Shown in pieces: positions 52,920-61,063 of a stretch of DNA of 64,000 nucleotides (position 1 is its first letter; each line of letters begins with the position of its first letter). The notes under the pieces were generated by a model. The model was not told the DNA's origin. It saw only the letters and a program-made list of their open reading frames with translations, and made no database searches. This DNA comes from Thermophilibacter immobilis. GTDB lineage: Bacteria > Actinomycetota > Coriobacteriia > Coriobacteriales > Atopobiaceae. Location: assembly GCF_015277515.1 (NCBI RefSeq), contig NZ_CP063767.1, positions 372,001-436,000 of the forward strand. The letters are read 5' to 3'. Made by a program: the position numbers and the translations under genes.

Positions 52920-52958
52920 CGGGTCCTTCGCCCGCCTCGCTGCAGGCGGACCCTTCTC
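52920..52958 (+). terminator. Terminator-like hairpin after the S10 gene
   Basis: GGGTCC and GGACCC with CGCCT/AGGCG inside form an interrupted stem around CGCTGC, followed by TTCTCCCC. It ends the peptide locus just before repeat copy B. Confidence 0.5.
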
Positions 52959-52964
52959 CCCTCC

Positions 52965-53081
52965 GTGCGGCCGCAAATGACAAGAACCATCGACTGACAA
53001 GAACCCTCGGCTCTCCTACCTGCGGAAACGCCGGTCGAGCCTTGCAAGCACCCCCCCCAACTTCAACTTTTGCGGCTGCAC
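52965..53081 (+). repeat. 115-bp dispersed element, copy B
   Basis: Ends GTGCGGCCGCAAA (52965-52977) and TTTGCGGCTGCAC (53069-53081), inverted with one change. Two 17-nt units beginning TGACAAGAACC lie at 52978-52994 and 52995-53011. It is identical to copy C over 82 bases from 52952 to 53033. It lies upstream of the AlbA_2 gene. Confidence 0.85.
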
Positions 53082-53152
53082 GGAAGCGATAAGCGACCGG
53101 AGCAGCGTGAGCCGCAGGCTACTTGAATCCCCCTGTTCTTCTTGGGAATTTA

Positions 53153-53181
53153 TCTACCCATATTCGATTCAATTGGGTAGA
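53153..53181. promoter_or_regulatory. Operator-like inverted repeat overlapping the AlbA_2 gene promoter
   Basis: TCTACCCA (53153-53160) and TGGGTAGA (53174-53181) are exact inverted 8-mers 13 bp apart. The right arm overlaps a TAGAAT -10-like box at 53178-53183, so binding would block transcription. It probably serves autoregulation by the product of the next gene. Confidence 0.6.
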
Positions 53182-53207
53182 ATAGAGGAGAGAAACGAGG
53201 AGGGAAC

Positions 53208-54608
53208 ATGCAGGAGAGCGACCGGATCGAATTCAAGTCGGAGCTCAGCTCCGCCCTTGCCAGGGAGGTCATCGGCTTTCTCAACGCGGAGGGCGGCACC
53301 GTCTACGTGGGCGTCGCGGACGATGGCACACCCCTCGGCGTGACCGATGCAGACGAGGCTGCTCTTCGCGTCACGAACATGGTCCGCGACGCTATTCTCC
53401 CCGACGCCATCTCCTTTGTGCGGGTGACGCTCGTGAATCCCGATGCGTGCGCGACGCTCTTTGGCACAAGGCCTACGCTGGGCCCCGTCGTGGCGGTGGA
53501 GGTCCAGCACGGAGGGAGCCGTCCTTACTACCTGGGGCGCAAGGGCCCCTCTTCGGCGGGTGTCTTCGTGCGCCAGGGTGCCTCCTGCGCCCCGGCGAGC
53601 CGTGACGCCATCCTCAAGATGATTCAGGAAAGCGTGGGCTACTCCTTCGAGGAGGCGCTCTCTCTCGATCAGGAGCTCACGTTCGAGTCGGCGCGCAAGG
53701 TGTTCTCCGAGCGCAGGGTCAAGCTGGGCGCCGCCCAGATGCGCTCCCTTCGCCTCATCAACGAGGACGGGCTCTTTTCCAACCTGGCTCTTCTGCTTTC
53801 GGACCAGTGCCCGCTCGTGCTGCAGGCGGCTACGTTCCAGGGTGTTGACGTGCTGACCTTCAGGGATCGCCGCATCTTCGAGGGGTCGGTTCTGGACCAG
53901 TTCAGGCAGGTGCTCGACTACCTTGACCTCAGAAACGACACGAGCGGCACCATAACGCTCCCCTATAGGATCGAGGTGCGCAGCTATCCCGATACGGCGG
54001 TGAGGGAGGCCCTGCTCAACATGGTCATGCATCGCGACTATGCCTCCCGGGCTGTCAATAAGGTGAGCGTGTTCGACGACCGCATCGAGTTTCTCACGGC
54101 GGGAGGCCTCGCGCCGGGCATCCGTGAGGAGGAGGTGACGAGCGGCATCTCCGTCTGTCGCAACCCGCGCTTGGCTGATGTGCTCTTTCGGCTCGGGTTC
54201 GTGGAGGCGTACGGCATGGGCTTACCCCGCGTTTTCGCCGCCTATGCGGGCCAGCCCGTCCAGCCCAGGGCGGAGGTCTCCGAGAACCTGTTCAAGCTCA
54301 CGCTGCCCAATCTCAACTACGTGAGGGAGCGGGGGGCACCCGCATGGACGAGGGGGGCGGCACCTGTCGGTGGGGTCCCCTCCGGCCTCGCTGCGCTGAG
54401 GGCGCCACGGCCCGAGCGTGCGGGGGAATCTCGCCATATGGTGTTGAACGTCGTTGGGTCGAACGGACACGTCACGCGCCTAGAGGTGGAGGAGGTCCTG
54501 GGCCTCTCGCGCTCGGGCGCGGGACGCCTCCTTGAGGGCATGGTCGCAGATGGGCTTCTCGCCAAGACGGGAGGAGGCCGCTCGACCTCATACGTCGGCG
54601 TTGCGTAG
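53208..54608 (+). CDS. AlbA_2/Schlafen-like DNA-binding protein with HATPase_c_4 domain
   Basis: A 466-residue protein. The N-terminal AlbA_2 domain (about 1-125) starts RIEFKSELSSALAREVIGFLNAEGG and TVYVGVADDG, with VFVRQGASCAPAS at its end. The middle domain has SYPDTAVREALLNMVMHRDY then FDDRIEFLTAGGLAPGI, as in the ATP-binding C-terminal domain of RecG-like transcriptional regulators. The C-terminus carries a winged-helix-like segment VTRLEVEEVLGLSRSGAGRL. Such proteins are common accessory genes whose function is unsettled; some families are linked to defence or toxin-antitoxin-like control. It is flanked by two 115-bp repeats, suggesting an acquired cassette. Confidence 0.82.
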   Translation: MQESDRIEFKSELSSALAREVIGFLNAEGGTVYVGVADDGTPLGVTDADEAALRVTNMVRDAILPDAISFVRVTLVNPDACATLFGTRPTLGPVVAVEVQHGGSRPYYLGRKGPSSAGVFVRQGASCAPASRDAILKMIQESVGYSFEEALSLDQELTFESARKVFSERRVKLGAAQMRSLRLINEDGLFSNLALLLSDQCPLVLQAATFQGVDVLTFRDRRIFEGSVLDQFRQVLDYLDLRNDTSGTITLPYRIEVRSYPDTAVREALLNMVMHRDYASRAVNKVSVFDDRIEFLTAGGLAPGIREEEVTSGISVCRNPRLADVLFRLGFVEAYGMGLPRVFAAYAGQPVQPRAEVSENLFKLTLPNLNYVRERGAPAWTRGAAPVGGVPSGLAALRAPRPERAGESRHMVLNVVGSNGHVTRLEVEEVLGLSRSGAGRLLEGMVADGLLAKTGGGRSTSYVGVA

Positions 54609-54627
54609 AAGGATCCTTCTCCCCTCC

Positions 54628-54741
54628 GTGCGGCCGCAAATGACAAGAACCATCGACTGACAAGAACCCTCGGCTCTCCTACCTGCGGAAACGCCGACGA
54701 GTCTTGCGAGCACCCTCCAACTTCAACTTTTGCGGCCGCAC
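54628..54741 (+). repeat. 115-bp dispersed element, copy C
   Basis: Perfect inverted ends GTGCGGCCGCAAA (54628-54640) and TTTGCGGCCGCAC (54729-54741). Same internal tandem 17-nt units as copy B and 82 identical bases (54615-54696). It ends about 55 bp before the pheST promoter. Same orientation as copy B, so recombination between them would excise the AlbA_2 gene. Confidence 0.85.
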
Positions 54742-54796
54742 AAACGGGAGAAGCTCCGAGCTTCGCGCGTGAGCGCGGGTCGGTCGCCACCTGTGC

Positions 54797-55085
54797 TATG
54801 ATGCCCAAAGGCTATGACGGAGAGGTTCGGACGTCGCGTTGCCGCAGGACAGAGAGGGAGCTCATCGGCTGAGAGGCTCCTCCACGGCAGAAGTCCGGAG
54901 TTCACTCCATCAGCTGCGACCTGAACGGCACCCGGCTGCGGCCGACGCGCTCACTAGGTAAGCCGTTTTCCCCACGACACGGGGTGTACAAGCGGGCCCG
55001 GTGGAGAGAAAACCACCGGGTCAACCGAGGTGGTACCGCGGAATTACTTCCGTCCTTGGGCAGAGATGCCCGGGGGCGGTTTTCT
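54797..55085 (+). ncRNA. T-box leader of pheST (phenylalanine)
   Basis: A -10-like TATGAT (54797-54802) precedes a structured leader. The specifier loop reads GGAGUUCACUCC, giving the Phe codon UUC at 54901-54903. The T-box sequence AGGTGGTACCGCGG is at 55028-55041. The terminator stem (55050-55061 with 55068-55079) ends in UUUUC. Uncharged tRNA-Phe would pair with the UUC and the T-box bulge, preventing termination and raising pheS-pheT expression. Confidence 0.93.
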
Positions 55086-55104
55086 CGTCTGAAAGGGGAG
55101 AAGC

Positions 55105-56172
55105 ATGGCGATGTCCGACGACCTCACGTCCATCGAGGCGCACGTCAAGGAGGGTCTTGCACAGGCTGCGAGCATGGAGGCCCTGGAGGCCCTACGCGTG
55201 GGGGTGCTCGGCAAGAAGGGGAGCCTGACCCAGATCATGCGCTCAATGGGCAAGGTCGCGCCCGAGGAGCGCCCGGCGATGGGCCAGCTCGCCAATACGG
55301 TGCGCGGCAACGTGGAGGCTGCGCTCGCGGCTCGTCGCGATGAGCTCTCGGCCGAGCTCATGGAGCGCAGGATGGCGGCCGACGCCTGCGACGTCACGCT
55401 GCCGGGCCGCACGCTCAACCTGGGCACGCAGCACCTCATCAGCCAGATCCGCGAGGAGATCGAGGACATCTTCGTGGGGCTGGGCTACACGGTCGAGGAC
55501 GGCCCGTACCTCGAGACCACCTATTACAACTTCACCGCGCTGAACGTCCCCGAGGACCATCCGAGCCGCTCGGCCAAGGACACCTTCTACGTGGTCGACA
55601 ACGCGCCCGAGGGCAAGGGCGCCCACGTCCAGGGCGAGTCGGACATCCTCCTGCGCACCCAGACCTCGGGCGTGCAGGCCCACGTCATGGAGTCAACCGA
55701 GCCTCCCATCTACATGATCTGCCCGGGCACCGTCTTTAGGCCGGACACTGCCGACGCCAACCACCTGCCTCAGTTCACGCAGGTCGAGGGCCTGGTCGTG
55801 GACGAGGGCATTACCTTCGGCGACCTCAAGGGCACCCTGGACTACTTCACCCGCGAGATCTTTGGCAAGGATCGCGCCACGCGCTATCGCCCTCATTTCT
55901 TCCCGTTCACAGAGCCCAGCTGCGAGGTGGACGTCTCCTGCGGCGTCTGCGGTGGCAAGGGCTGCCGCTTCTGCAAGAACACGGGCTGGCTCGAGATCCT
56001 GGGCTGCGGCATGGTCGACCCCAACGTGTTCGTCAACTGCGGCGTGGACCCCGAGAAGTACACGGGCTTCGCCTTTGGCATCGGCGTCGAGCGCGTGGCC
56101 TGCCTGCGCTACGACCTGCCCGACCTCCGCATGCTCATGACCGGTGACATGCGCTTCCTGAACCAGTTCTAA
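55105..56172 (+). CDS. pheS: Phenylalanyl-tRNA synthetase alpha subunit
   Basis: A 355-residue catalytic subunit. Class II motif 2 FRPDTADANHLPQFTQVEG, HFFPFTEPSCEVDV, and FAFGIGVERVACLRYDL (motif 3) are present. The N-terminal coiled coil (about 1-85) contacts tRNA. An insert C279-x2-C282-x4-C287-x2-C290 forms a zinc knuckle before TGWLEILGCGMVDP, found in some bacterial PheS but not E. coli. Shares the T-box with pheT, 13 bp downstream. Confidence 0.95.
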   Translation: MAMSDDLTSIEAHVKEGLAQAASMEALEALRVGVLGKKGSLTQIMRSMGKVAPEERPAMGQLANTVRGNVEAALAARRDELSAELMERRMAADACDVTLPGRTLNLGTQHLISQIREEIEDIFVGLGYTVEDGPYLETTYYNFTALNVPEDHPSRSAKDTFYVVDNAPEGKGAHVQGESDILLRTQTSGVQAHVMESTEPPIYMICPGTVFRPDTADANHLPQFTQVEGLVVDEGITFGDLKGTLDYFTREIFGKDRATRYRPHFFPFTEPSCEVDVSCGVCGGKGCRFCKNTGWLEILGCGMVDPNVFVNCGVDPEKYTGFAFGIGVERVACLRYDLPDLRMLMTGDMRFLNQF

Positions 56173-56185
56173 GAAGGAGAAGAAC

Positions 56186-58645
56186 ATGCGCATCTCATAC
56201 GAGTGGCTGAACTCCCTGGTGGACCTCCCCGACGACCCGGCCGAGCTCGTGGCCGAGTTCACGCGCACGGGCACTGAGGTCGAGGCGGTCGAGAAGGTCG
56301 GCGCCGACCTCGAGCACGTGGTCACGGCCCAGGTCGTGAGCAAGAGGCCGCACCCCGACTCGGACCACATGTGGCTCTGCCAGGTCGACGTGGGCCAGAA
56401 GAACGTGGACCCTGACGGCAACCCCGTGCCGCTGCAGATCGTCTGCGGCGCCCAGAACTTCAGCGAGGGCGACAAGATCGTCTGCGCCCTGGTCGGCGCG
56501 GTCCTGCCCGGCGGCGTCAAGATCAAGAAGAGCAAGCTGCGCGGCATCGAGTCCTGCGGCATGAACTGCTCGGAGCGCGAGCTGGGACTGGGGTCGGACC
56601 ACGAGGGCATCATGATCTTGCCGCCGGACACGCCGGTGGGCCTGGACTTCACGGACTACCAGGGTCTCTCTGACACGGTCATCGACGCGGAGATCACCCC
56701 CAACCGTCCCGACTGCCTCTCCATGTGCGGCCTTGCCGTGGAGGTCTCGGCGATGCTCAACGTTGACACCCACATCGAGCTTCCGCGCGTTGCTCACGAG
56801 TCGGGCCCGGACGCCCACGACCTCGTGGACGTGACCATCGCGGACCCCGCGCTCTGCGGCCGCTATACCGCGCGCGTCGTGCGCAACGTGAAGATCGGCC
56901 CCTCGCCGGAGTGGCTCGCGCGCCGCGTCGCCGCGGCCGGCGGGCGCTCGATCAACAACGTCGTGGACGTGACCAACTACGTGATGTACCTCACGGGTCA
57001 GCCTCTGCACGCCTTTGACCTGGGTAAGCTTTCCGATCGCGACGGAAGGCGCCACATCGTCGTGCGCGCCGCGCAAGACGGCGAGAAGCTCGTCACGCTC
57101 GACGAGACCGAGCGCACCCTCACGAGCGACATGTGCGTCATCACCGACGACGGCCTGACGCCCGTGGCGCTCGCCGGCGTCATGGGCGGCCTCAACTCCG
57201 ACATCGACGAGTCCACCTGTGACGTGCTCCTGGAGAGCGCGACCTTCTCGGCGGGCCACATCTCCCGTACGAGCCGCAGCCTCGACCTCATGAGCGAGGC
57301 CTCCATTCGTTACGAGCGCCAGGTCGACGGCGCGAACTGCGCCAACGTGGCCCAGGTCGCGGCGGCCCTCTTCGAGCAGTGCTGCGCGGCCGAGGTCTGC
57401 CCGGGCATCGTGGACGCCTACCCCGCACCCGTGGAACCGGTCGTCATCGCCTTGCGCACGGGGCGCGTGCGCGCCCTGGCCGGCGCGGCGATTCCCAACT
57501 GGTTCATGGCCGAGCGCCTGGGGCGTCTGGGATGCGCCATCGAGAAGCTCGATGTGGCTCACTACCAGGTCACGGCTCCCACGAGCCGACCCGACCTCAC
57601 CCGCGAGGTCGACCTCATCGAGGAGGTCGTGCGCCTGTGGGGCGAGGGCGACATCACGGCGACCCTGCCCGCCCCCAGAAACCACGCCGGTGGCCTCACG
57701 GTGGAGCAGCGCCGCCTGCGCCTCATCGGCTCCACGCTGCGTGCCTGTGGCCTCTCCGAGACCTCCACGTACTGCTTCGCCGACAAGGACGACCTGGGCC
57801 GCCTGAACATCCCCGAGACCGGCCGCGGCGTCCCCGTCCGGATCATCAACCCTCTCGTGGCTGACCAGTCCGAGATGCGTCGCTCGCTTCTGCCGGGGCT
57901 TCTGCGCTCGGTTTCCTACAACGTGGACCACGACGTGGACAACGTGGCGCTCTACGAGGTGGGCCGCGTCTTCTTTGGCCGCGAGCACGCGAGCCAGCCC
58001 GACGAGCCCAGCTACGTCTGCGGGGTCCTGGCGGGCAGGCGCGCCGACGACGCCTGGAACCAGCGCTTCGACGAGTACGACTTCTTTGACGCCAAGGGCA
58101 TGGTCGAGCAGCTTCTGGGTGCGCTGCGCCTCACCAAGGTGCGCTTCAAGGTGGCCGCGCCCGAGGGCTACCCCTGGCTGCAGCCGGGACGCGCCGCCGA
58201 GGTCCTGGCGGCCGGGGAGTCCGTGGGCTGGGTGGGCAACGTCCACCCGCGCTCGCTCGCCAACCTGGGCCTGGAGGTCCCGGTCGTGGCCTTCGAGCTG
58301 TCGTGTGCGGCGCTCCTGCGCCTGGCTTGCGACGAGCTGCCCTACCGAGACGTCCCCACGCTGCCCGGCGTGACGCACGACCTGGCCATCGTCGTGGACG
58401 AGTCGATCACCTACGAGCAGCTCGCGCAGCGCATTCGCTCGGCGGGAGGCAAGCTCCTGGCCGACGTGCGTCTCTTCGACGTCTACCGCGACCCCGTGCG
58501 GGTGGGGGAGGGCAAGAAGTCCATGGCCTTCTCGCTCACGTATCGCGCGGCCGATCGCACGCTGACCTCAGAGGAGGTCGAGCGAGCCCACGAGAAGCTC
58601 GTGAGCAAGGTCTGCCGCTCCACCGGCGGCGAGGTTCGCTCCTAG
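56186..58645 (+). CDS. pheT: Phenylalanyl-tRNA synthetase beta subunit
   Basis: An 819-residue subunit. It begins MRISYEWLNSLVDLPDDPAEL; the tRNA-binding OB domain (about 40-150) has HPDSDHMWLCQVDVG. B3/B4 editing domain (about 210-380) shows NRPDCLSMCGLAVEVSA-like entry and LAGVMGGLNSDIDEST; B5 follows; the C-terminal FDX-ACB domain (about 725-819) has FDVYRDPVRVGEGKKSMAFS. Edits mischarged Tyr-tRNA and completes the alpha2-beta2 enzyme. AAGGAGAAGAAC precedes the ATG. Confidence 0.95.
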   Translation: MRISYEWLNSLVDLPDDPAELVAEFTRTGTEVEAVEKVGADLEHVVTAQVVSKRPHPDSDHMWLCQVDVGQKNVDPDGNPVPLQIVCGAQNFSEGDKIVCALVGAVLPGGVKIKKSKLRGIESCGMNCSERELGLGSDHEGIMILPPDTPVGLDFTDYQGLSDTVIDAEITPNRPDCLSMCGLAVEVSAMLNVDTHIELPRVAHESGPDAHDLVDVTIADPALCGRYTARVVRNVKIGPSPEWLARRVAAAGGRSINNVVDVTNYVMYLTGQPLHAFDLGKLSDRDGRRHIVVRAAQDGEKLVTLDETERTLTSDMCVITDDGLTPVALAGVMGGLNSDIDESTCDVLLESATFSAGHISRTSRSLDLMSEASIRYERQVDGANCANVAQVAAALFEQCCAAEVCPGIVDAYPAPVEPVVIALRTGRVRALAGAAIPNWFMAERLGRLGCAIEKLDVAHYQVTAPTSRPDLTREVDLIEEVVRLWGEGDITATLPAPRNHAGGLTVEQRRLRLIGSTLRACGLSETSTYCFADKDDLGRLNIPETGRGVPVRIINPLVADQSEMRRSLLPGLLRSVSYNVDHDVDNVALYEVGRVFFGREHASQPDEPSYVCGVLAGRRADDAWNQRFDEYDFFDAKGMVEQLLGALRLTKVRFKVAAPEGYPWLQPGRAAEVLAAGESVGWVGNVHPRSLANLGLEVPVVAFELSCAALLRLACDELPYRDVPTLPGVTHDLAIVVDESITYEQLAQRIRSAGGKLLADVRLFDVYRDPVRVGEGKKSMAFSLTYRAADRTLTSEEVERAHEKLVSKVCRSTGGEVRS

Positions 58646-58684
58646 CGGCTGCGATCAAGTACGTCTGGCGCTCGGGCTTGACAG

Positions 58685-58724
58685 GCGCGGGCCCCCTGGA
58701 GCGACTCGGAGGGCCTGCGCTTTT
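58685..58724 (+). terminator. Intrinsic terminator of pheST
   Basis: GCGCGGGCCC (58685-58694) and GGGCCTGCGC (58711-58720) form a GC-rich stem with one wobble, followed by TTTT. Confidence 0.8.
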
Positions 58725-59034
58725 GAATACATGCCATGCGCTGCGAGCCAGACCCAGTTGCGGTCTCTGCGGCGAGGATGACGTCAAAAGTACAGGGCAG
58801 CGAAGGGGACCAGGTCATCCGTTGCCTGCTGCGCCCAGACAGAGGCAACGGACAAAAGCGCGCCTTTTAGGTAGTCCTGTGTAAAAGCTGCGCTATTTTC
58901 TGCCTGCGTTTTCCGTTCGATTCATCAGGCGTTTTTACAAGTATTTATTCAATAAATCAATCAAAATTCGTTGTATTACCTTAGTTTGAATAGTAAGATA
59001 CTTCAGTATTCATTAAAACTCGTCTTTTCACTAT

Positions 59035-59403
59035 TTATTTAATTACTAATGGAGCAAACCTACCAATAATCGACTTTATGACAACGCAGCCAGCAACTAC
59101 AAGAAGTGCAATTCGGGGGTCATAAAGGACAGGGATTTTCCATTTGAATATTTGCACTGCTGTTGTGAGTAATGCGATTGTCCCAAAGATATAACCCATG
59201 ATGGTGAGCGGGTGAGCAGGTGCACCGCTGATAAATTTACCGATTGTCGGCATAATCATGCACATTGCAAATCCTATTGCACCCAAAGTAATAACAGCCG
59301 ATCTCGGTCCGTTAATGAATAATATTTGCTTGTCGGATAGTCCTGCATAAACAATCAGGCCAGTTATAAGCCATTCCGCTGCCAATATTGCAATTCCTTT
59401 CAT
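59035..59403 (-). CDS. Small four-helix membrane protein, unknown function
   Basis: A 122-residue hydrophobic protein with about four membrane segments: MKGIAILAAEWLITGLIVYAG start, SAVITLGAIGFAMCMIMPTIG, TIMGYIFGTIALLTTAVQIF and ALLVVAGCVVIKSII. No recognised domain. Its ATG overlaps the TetR stop (ATGA), so it is the regulator's partner and probably its target. An efflux or stress role is possible but unproven. Confidence 0.7.
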   Translation of the reverse strand: MKGIAILAAEWLITGLIVYAGLSDKQILFINGPRSAVITLGAIGFAMCMIMPTIGKFISGAPAHPLTIMGYIFGTIALLTTAVQIFKWKIPVLYDPRIALLVVAGCVVIKSIIGRFAPLVIK

Positions 59404-60047
59404 AGTTTGTCGCTCCTTAAATACATTTTATTGAATACCGTAATATGTCTTTCTAAAAAAGATAAAGCTTCTTCATATTTTTCGGGCTGATTGTCGTATT
59501 TTGATAACAGCAAGTACAGAGGTGAATAAAACTGCAAGGCCATTACTGTTGGGTCAGCATTAATATAAATATCATTATTTATTAAATTAGTAAACACGCC
59601 TGATATATAATCTAAACCCTTGTTTAGGATTAATTCCCTGAAAAACTTACCTGCCTCCGAGGTTCGATACTGTTCTATCGTCAACATTCTGCGCAGTTGC
59701 GAACCATACTCTGTTTTGAGATAGAACTGGAACATCGTAATGCTGATTCGAAATAATTCCCCTCTTACATCACTTTTTCCCGAGAGAATATTTTCCATAC
59801 TTCCAGGGGGAGTAAAAGTAGCAACTTCCTCTTGATAACGATGCTCAATGCCTTTGAGAATTGAGTCAAAAATGTCTTGTTTTCCGCTAAAATGCTTGTA
59901 AAGGGCGCTCTCCCGTATTCCGATTTCGTTTGATATGTCACGGATACCAACTCCGTCATAGCCTCTTTCAGAAAACAGCTTTAGCGCAACTGTCAAAATA
60001 ACTTCCTTTGTATCCCGTGTTTCGTTTTTTGGCATAAGAACATCCAT
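59400..60047 (-). CDS. TetR-family regulator
   Basis: A 215-residue repressor. The TetR HTH covers about residues 15-60: ILTVALKLFSERGYDGVGIRD then IGIRESALYKHFSGKQDIFDSI. The ligand domain has no clear relatives. AT-rich codons set it apart from neighbours. An inverted repeat with 15-bp arms lies 14 bp upstream of its start, pointing to autoregulation of the regulator and membrane protein pair. Alternative start at 60035 lacks better support. Confidence 0.85.
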   Translation of the reverse strand: MDVLMPKNETRDTKEVILTVALKLFSERGYDGVGIRDISNEIGIRESALYKHFSGKQDIFDSILKGIEHRYQEEVATFTPPGSMENILSGKSDVRGELFRISITMFQFYLKTEYGSQLRRMLTIEQYRTSEAGKFFRELILNKGLDYISGVFTNLINNDIYINADPTVMALQFYSPLYLLLSKYDNQPEKYEEALSFLERHITVFNKMYLRSDKL

Positions 60048-60060
60048 CCATAAATTTAAG

Positions 60061-60100
60061 TGATCATCTGTTCACCATATTAATAGTGAACAGCTGATCA
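60061..60100. promoter_or_regulatory. TetR operator candidate with 15-bp arms
   Basis: TGATCATCTGTTCAC (60061-60075) and GTGAACAGCTGATCA (60086-60100) are inverted repeats with one mismatch and a 10-bp AT-rich spacer, in front of the TetR gene. Length and symmetry fit a TetR dimer pair. Confidence 0.75.
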
Positions 60101-60259
60101 CTTGTCAAGTGGAGGGCTAAATTCTGGCATAATATTTGACCCTCAATTGGGAGGTCGTTTAGCATATTCTACTCATTAGAGCAGGACTGTCTGGGCTTCC
60201 TGGAGACCGAGAAGGTCATTTTACGCGAGCAGCAGGCGGGGGAGGCGAGAGGCGCGCTC

Positions 60260-60970
60260 CTAGCGTTGGCCGCCTGGCGCGCAGAGCTCGAACTCGTTGC
60301 GGCGGACATGAATCAGGCCGTCGCGCTCCATCTGCGAGAGCTCGTTCGACAGGGCGCTGCGGTTGACGCTCAGGTAGCCGGCGAGCTGCTCGCGGTTGTA
60401 CGGGATCGTGAAGCGGCGGCTTCCGGCTCGCGTGGCCTCGCCGGAGAGGTAGGAGAGCAGCTTCGCGCGGATGGTCTTGGGGCTGGTGTGGAAGGCGCGC
60501 CGAGAGAGCTCGATGTTCTTGCGTGCCGAGAGCGCCAGGAGGTTCTCGACGAGCTTGGTGTGATAGGGGCAAACACTTGAGCACAGCGTGAGGACGCGCG
60601 TGACGTCGAGAAGCGCCACGCGCGTCCGCTCGACTGTCATCACGTTCACGAGCAGCGCGACGTCGGGGGCGCAGGCGTAGTTCTCGCCAAAGGCGTCGCC
60701 CGGTCCCACGTAGCCCAGCACGGACACGTTGCCCCAGGCGTCGACGTGCTCCATGCGCACGCCCCCGTCGAGCACGATGCCCAGCGCGCGGATCTTGTCG
60801 CCCATGCGAAAGATGATCTCTCTGGGCTCGAAGGTGCGCTCGCGCACGTCCAGACAGCCGAGCATGGCGGCGGTCTCCTCCCGCGCGATGCCGCGGAACA
60901 GCGCCGTGCCCATGAGCTCGCGAGCGAGCTGCTCGTGTCGTGGTGCCGTGGTCTTCTGGGACTCTTGCAT
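60260..60970 (-). CDS. Crp/Fnr-family transcriptional regulator
   Basis: A 236-residue regulator. The cyclic-nucleotide-binding-like beta-roll covers about 15-130 (FEPREIIFRMGDKIRALGIV, VGPGDAFGENYAC) and the winged HTH covers about 175-225 (YNREQLAGYLSVNRSALSNELSQM). It is divergent from hcp, as are HcpR- and NO-responsive members in other anaerobes, so it probably activates hcp under nitrosative stress. Cysteines at CSSVCPYH are not the FNR cluster pattern. Confidence 0.87.
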   Translation of the reverse strand: MQESQKTTAPRHEQLARELMGTALFRGIAREETAAMLGCLDVRERTFEPREIIFRMGDKIRALGIVLDGGVRMEHVDAWGNVSVLGYVGPGDAFGENYACAPDVALLVNVMTVERTRVALLDVTRVLTLCSSVCPYHTKLVENLLALSARKNIELSRRAFHTSPKTIRAKLLSYLSGEATRAGSRRFTIPYNREQLAGYLSVNRSALSNELSQMERDGLIHVRRNEFELCAPGGQR

Positions 60971-60985
60971 GGCTCTTCTCCATAC

Positions 60986-60999
60986 GTTGTTTTTCCAAC
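60986..60999. promoter_or_regulatory. Crp/Fnr site candidate between the regulator and hcp
   Basis: GTTG-N6-CAAC (60986-60999) is a symmetrical site in the divergent intergenic region, similar in form to TTG-N-CAA cores bound by FNR/HcpR-type regulators. Confidence 0.45.
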
Positions 61000-61063
61000 A
61001 TACACGTCAAGATACAAACACTATAGTTCCCTCGAAGCAAGGAAAACGGTGAGGGGAGCTCTT

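Larger units (their letters stand above)
58865..60180. other. AT-rich island holding a TetR regulator and small membrane protein
   Basis: The base composition falls abruptly after about 58865 and recovers near 60180. Codon use inside is AT-rich, unlike all neighbours. The first 170 bases (58865-59034) hold no gene. This looks like DNA acquired from a low-GC donor such as a Firmicute. No integrase or transposase is visible. Confidence 0.7.

Noticed and set aside
52978-53011. Tandem 17-nt units in the 115-bp element considered as a mini CRISPR
   Set aside because: Only two imperfect adjacent copies with no spacers and no cas genes in the window.
56195-58378. 727-codon minus-strand frame opposite pheT
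   Set aside because: Antisense shadow of a GC-rich gene; no motif, and pheT is complete on the plus strand.
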